Part shown: one piece after another, positions 41,698 to 42,500 of the stretch
Layout: every line of letters begins with the position of its first letter
Numbering within the stretch: the stretch's first letter is position 1
Source: an uncultured Pelagibacteraceae bacterium
GTDB lineage: Bacteria > Pseudomonadota > Alphaproteobacteria > Pelagibacterales > Pelagibacteraceae
DNA: 42,500 nt
Direction: 5' to 3'
NCBI GenBank assembly: GCA_902578255.1
Contig: CACHCH010000005.1
Coordinates: 1 to 42,500 of the forward strand
Position numbers and translations under genes: made by a program
Notes under the pieces: model-generated
What the model saw: the letters and a program-made list of their open reading frames with translations, nothing else
Told to the model about the DNA's origin: nothing
The model's database searches: none

Positions 41698-42500
41698 TTA
41701 TCCTTTTAAACTAATTGGATATTTTATCATATTAATAATATTATAAATTCTAACTTCTACACTTAATCGCGAATATTTTCCAAAATTTTCTCCTCCACCA
41801 TGAATTAAATTAGGATGAATAAGAATAGCATCTCCAGGTTTTAATTTAATTCTGCTTTTTTTAAATTTTTTTAAATAATTATTATTAAAGATTCTTGACA
41901 CAGTATTAGTTCTTTTTTTTATTTTGTTCAAAGGATGTAACTTATGATGTGAACCTTTAAATAATTGAAGGGTATATTTATCGGTAAATCCCTCTAATGG
42001 TATCCACGCTGTGATCATTATCTTTTTATCTGAAGAAATTCTTCCTCCAACATGAATATCACAGTGTGGTCCTGCAGTGTCAAATTTATTATATTTTACT
42101 GGCCTAGAAACTCTATAACCGCAATAATTATTTCTTATTTGGTTTTTTTTCAATGATGAACCAATCCATTTAATAACAAATCTATTATGTCCCCAATATT
42201 TTTTTGTGATTAAATTAATAATGCTATTTCTTGATATTGCGTTTTTAATTTTTGAATTCAGTTTAATATATCTATCACTAAAAATTATTTTTTTGTGTTC
42301 CTCTTCTCCACCTATCAATTTATGGTATTGTTTTATGTTTTTTTCTGTGAAAATTTTTTTTTTAATCTTTATATTTATTCGATCTATAACTGAATTTTTA
42401 AGTTCGTAAAAATCATTTTTATTTATAGCTTTTATGACAACATAGCCATTCTCTAGAAAATCTTTTAAAATTTTATTATTTTTATTTTGCAATAATTGTT
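41698..42500 (-). CDS. Phytanoyl-CoA dioxygenase (PhyH)-family oxygenase (5' end at window edge)
   Basis: A Fe(II)/2-oxoglutarate oxygenase of at least 264 residues. HCD (H143, D145 counted from a TTG at 42492) after DTAGP, the C-terminal His231 in HPNLIHGG, and Arg242 in SRLSVEVR are the ligand set; KPGDAILIHP and QLFKGSHHKLHP are typical PhyH blocks. The frame remains open past 42492 to the window end, and there is no ATG in it before KDFLENGYVVIK, so the true start probably lies outside. It differs from the PhyH protein at 23458. Possible substrates are lipids, sugars or small hydroxylated moieties of the glycan. Confidence 0.85.
   Translation of the reverse strand, partial: QLLQNKNNKILKDFLENGYVVIKAINKNDFYELKNSVIDRINIKIKKKIFTEKNIKQYHKLIGGEEEHKKIIFSDRYIKLNSKIKNAISRNSIINLITKKYWGHNRFVIKWIGSSLKKNQIRNNYCGYRVSRPVKYNKFDTAGPHCDIHVGGRISSDKKIMITAWIPLEGFTDKYTLQLFKGSHHKLHPLNKIKKRTNTVSRIFNNNYLKKFKKSRIKLKPGDAILIHPNLIHGGGENFGKYSRLSVEVRIYNIINMIKYPISLKG

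Noticed and set aside
1..42500. CRISPR arrays, transposases, integrases, tRNA or rRNA genes.
   Set aside because: No regularly spaced repeats, mobile-element proteins or RNA-gene signatures were seen on either strand; the duplication near 26-31 kb is not flanked by insertion-sequence features that I can see.

Overview
The window is an extremely AT-rich, tightly packed surface-glycan biosynthesis region. Genes abut or overlap by a few bases, several convergent pairs share no intergenic space, and I saw no rRNA, tRNA, transposase or CRISPR. The base composition, streamlined spacing and gene content fit a Pelagibacterales (SAR11)-type marine alphaproteobacterium and its hypervariable polysaccharide region. 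That assignment is inference, because no taxonomic marker gene is present.

Layout. (1) 1-6247: an FkbM methyltransferase cut by the window edge, two proteins of unknown function (the second split by an in-frame TGA), a NeuD/PglD-type acetyltransferase, then a PIG-L deacetylase, a GNAT-like protein and a GT4 glycosyltransferase on the minus strand, and a small two-helix membrane protein. (2) 6248-23375: one near-continuous minus-strand run of 14 genes. Read in its own direction it encodes a PseG/SpsG-like hydrolase, a NeuB-type nonulosonate synthase, a GT-B-like protein, a NeuA-type cytidylyltransferase, two DegT aminotransferases (one LegC-like), a surface-carbohydrate protein, an MsbA/PglK-type ABC exporter, another GT-B-like protein, a GT4, a membrane-anchored CapD/PglF/WbpM-type 4,6-dehydratase, a second GT4, a polymerase-like membrane protein and a PglC-type phosphoglycosyl transferase. 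Together these look like a lipid-linked glycan assembly line with its own nonulosonic (legionaminic/pseudaminic-like) acid supply. (3) 23458-31649: small genes on alternating strands: a PhyH dioxygenase, a second NeuB-like synthase without the C-terminal SAF domain, methyltransferases, and a duplicated module (small HAD protein + TIGR04372-like glycosyltransferase + NAD-dependent epimerase). The epimerase of the first copy is truncated and joined to a truncated methyltransferase. (4) 31699-39541: a transaldolase-like gene, a GmhA-like SIS isomerase and a six-gene minus-strand operon (two-subunit TPP-dependent E1 alpha/beta, two extended SDR epimerases, a nucleotidyltransferase-PfkB kinase fusion in the reverse order of E. 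coli HldE, and a Gfo/Idh oxidoreductase). This looks like a pathway for an activated heptose or other unusual sugar. (5) 39629-42500: a GT9/heptosyltransferase-like protein, an Old Yellow Enzyme-family oxidoreductase and a PhyH dioxygenase running off the window end.

The most interesting items are the TPP/heptose-like operon with its reversed HldE-like fusion, the hybrid nonulosonate pathway with two NeuB-like synthases, the decayed tandem duplication with a precise chimeric junction near 27920, the in-frame TGA at 1656, and a perfect 20-bp-arm hairpin at 8092-8135 beside an unusually GC-rich patch.
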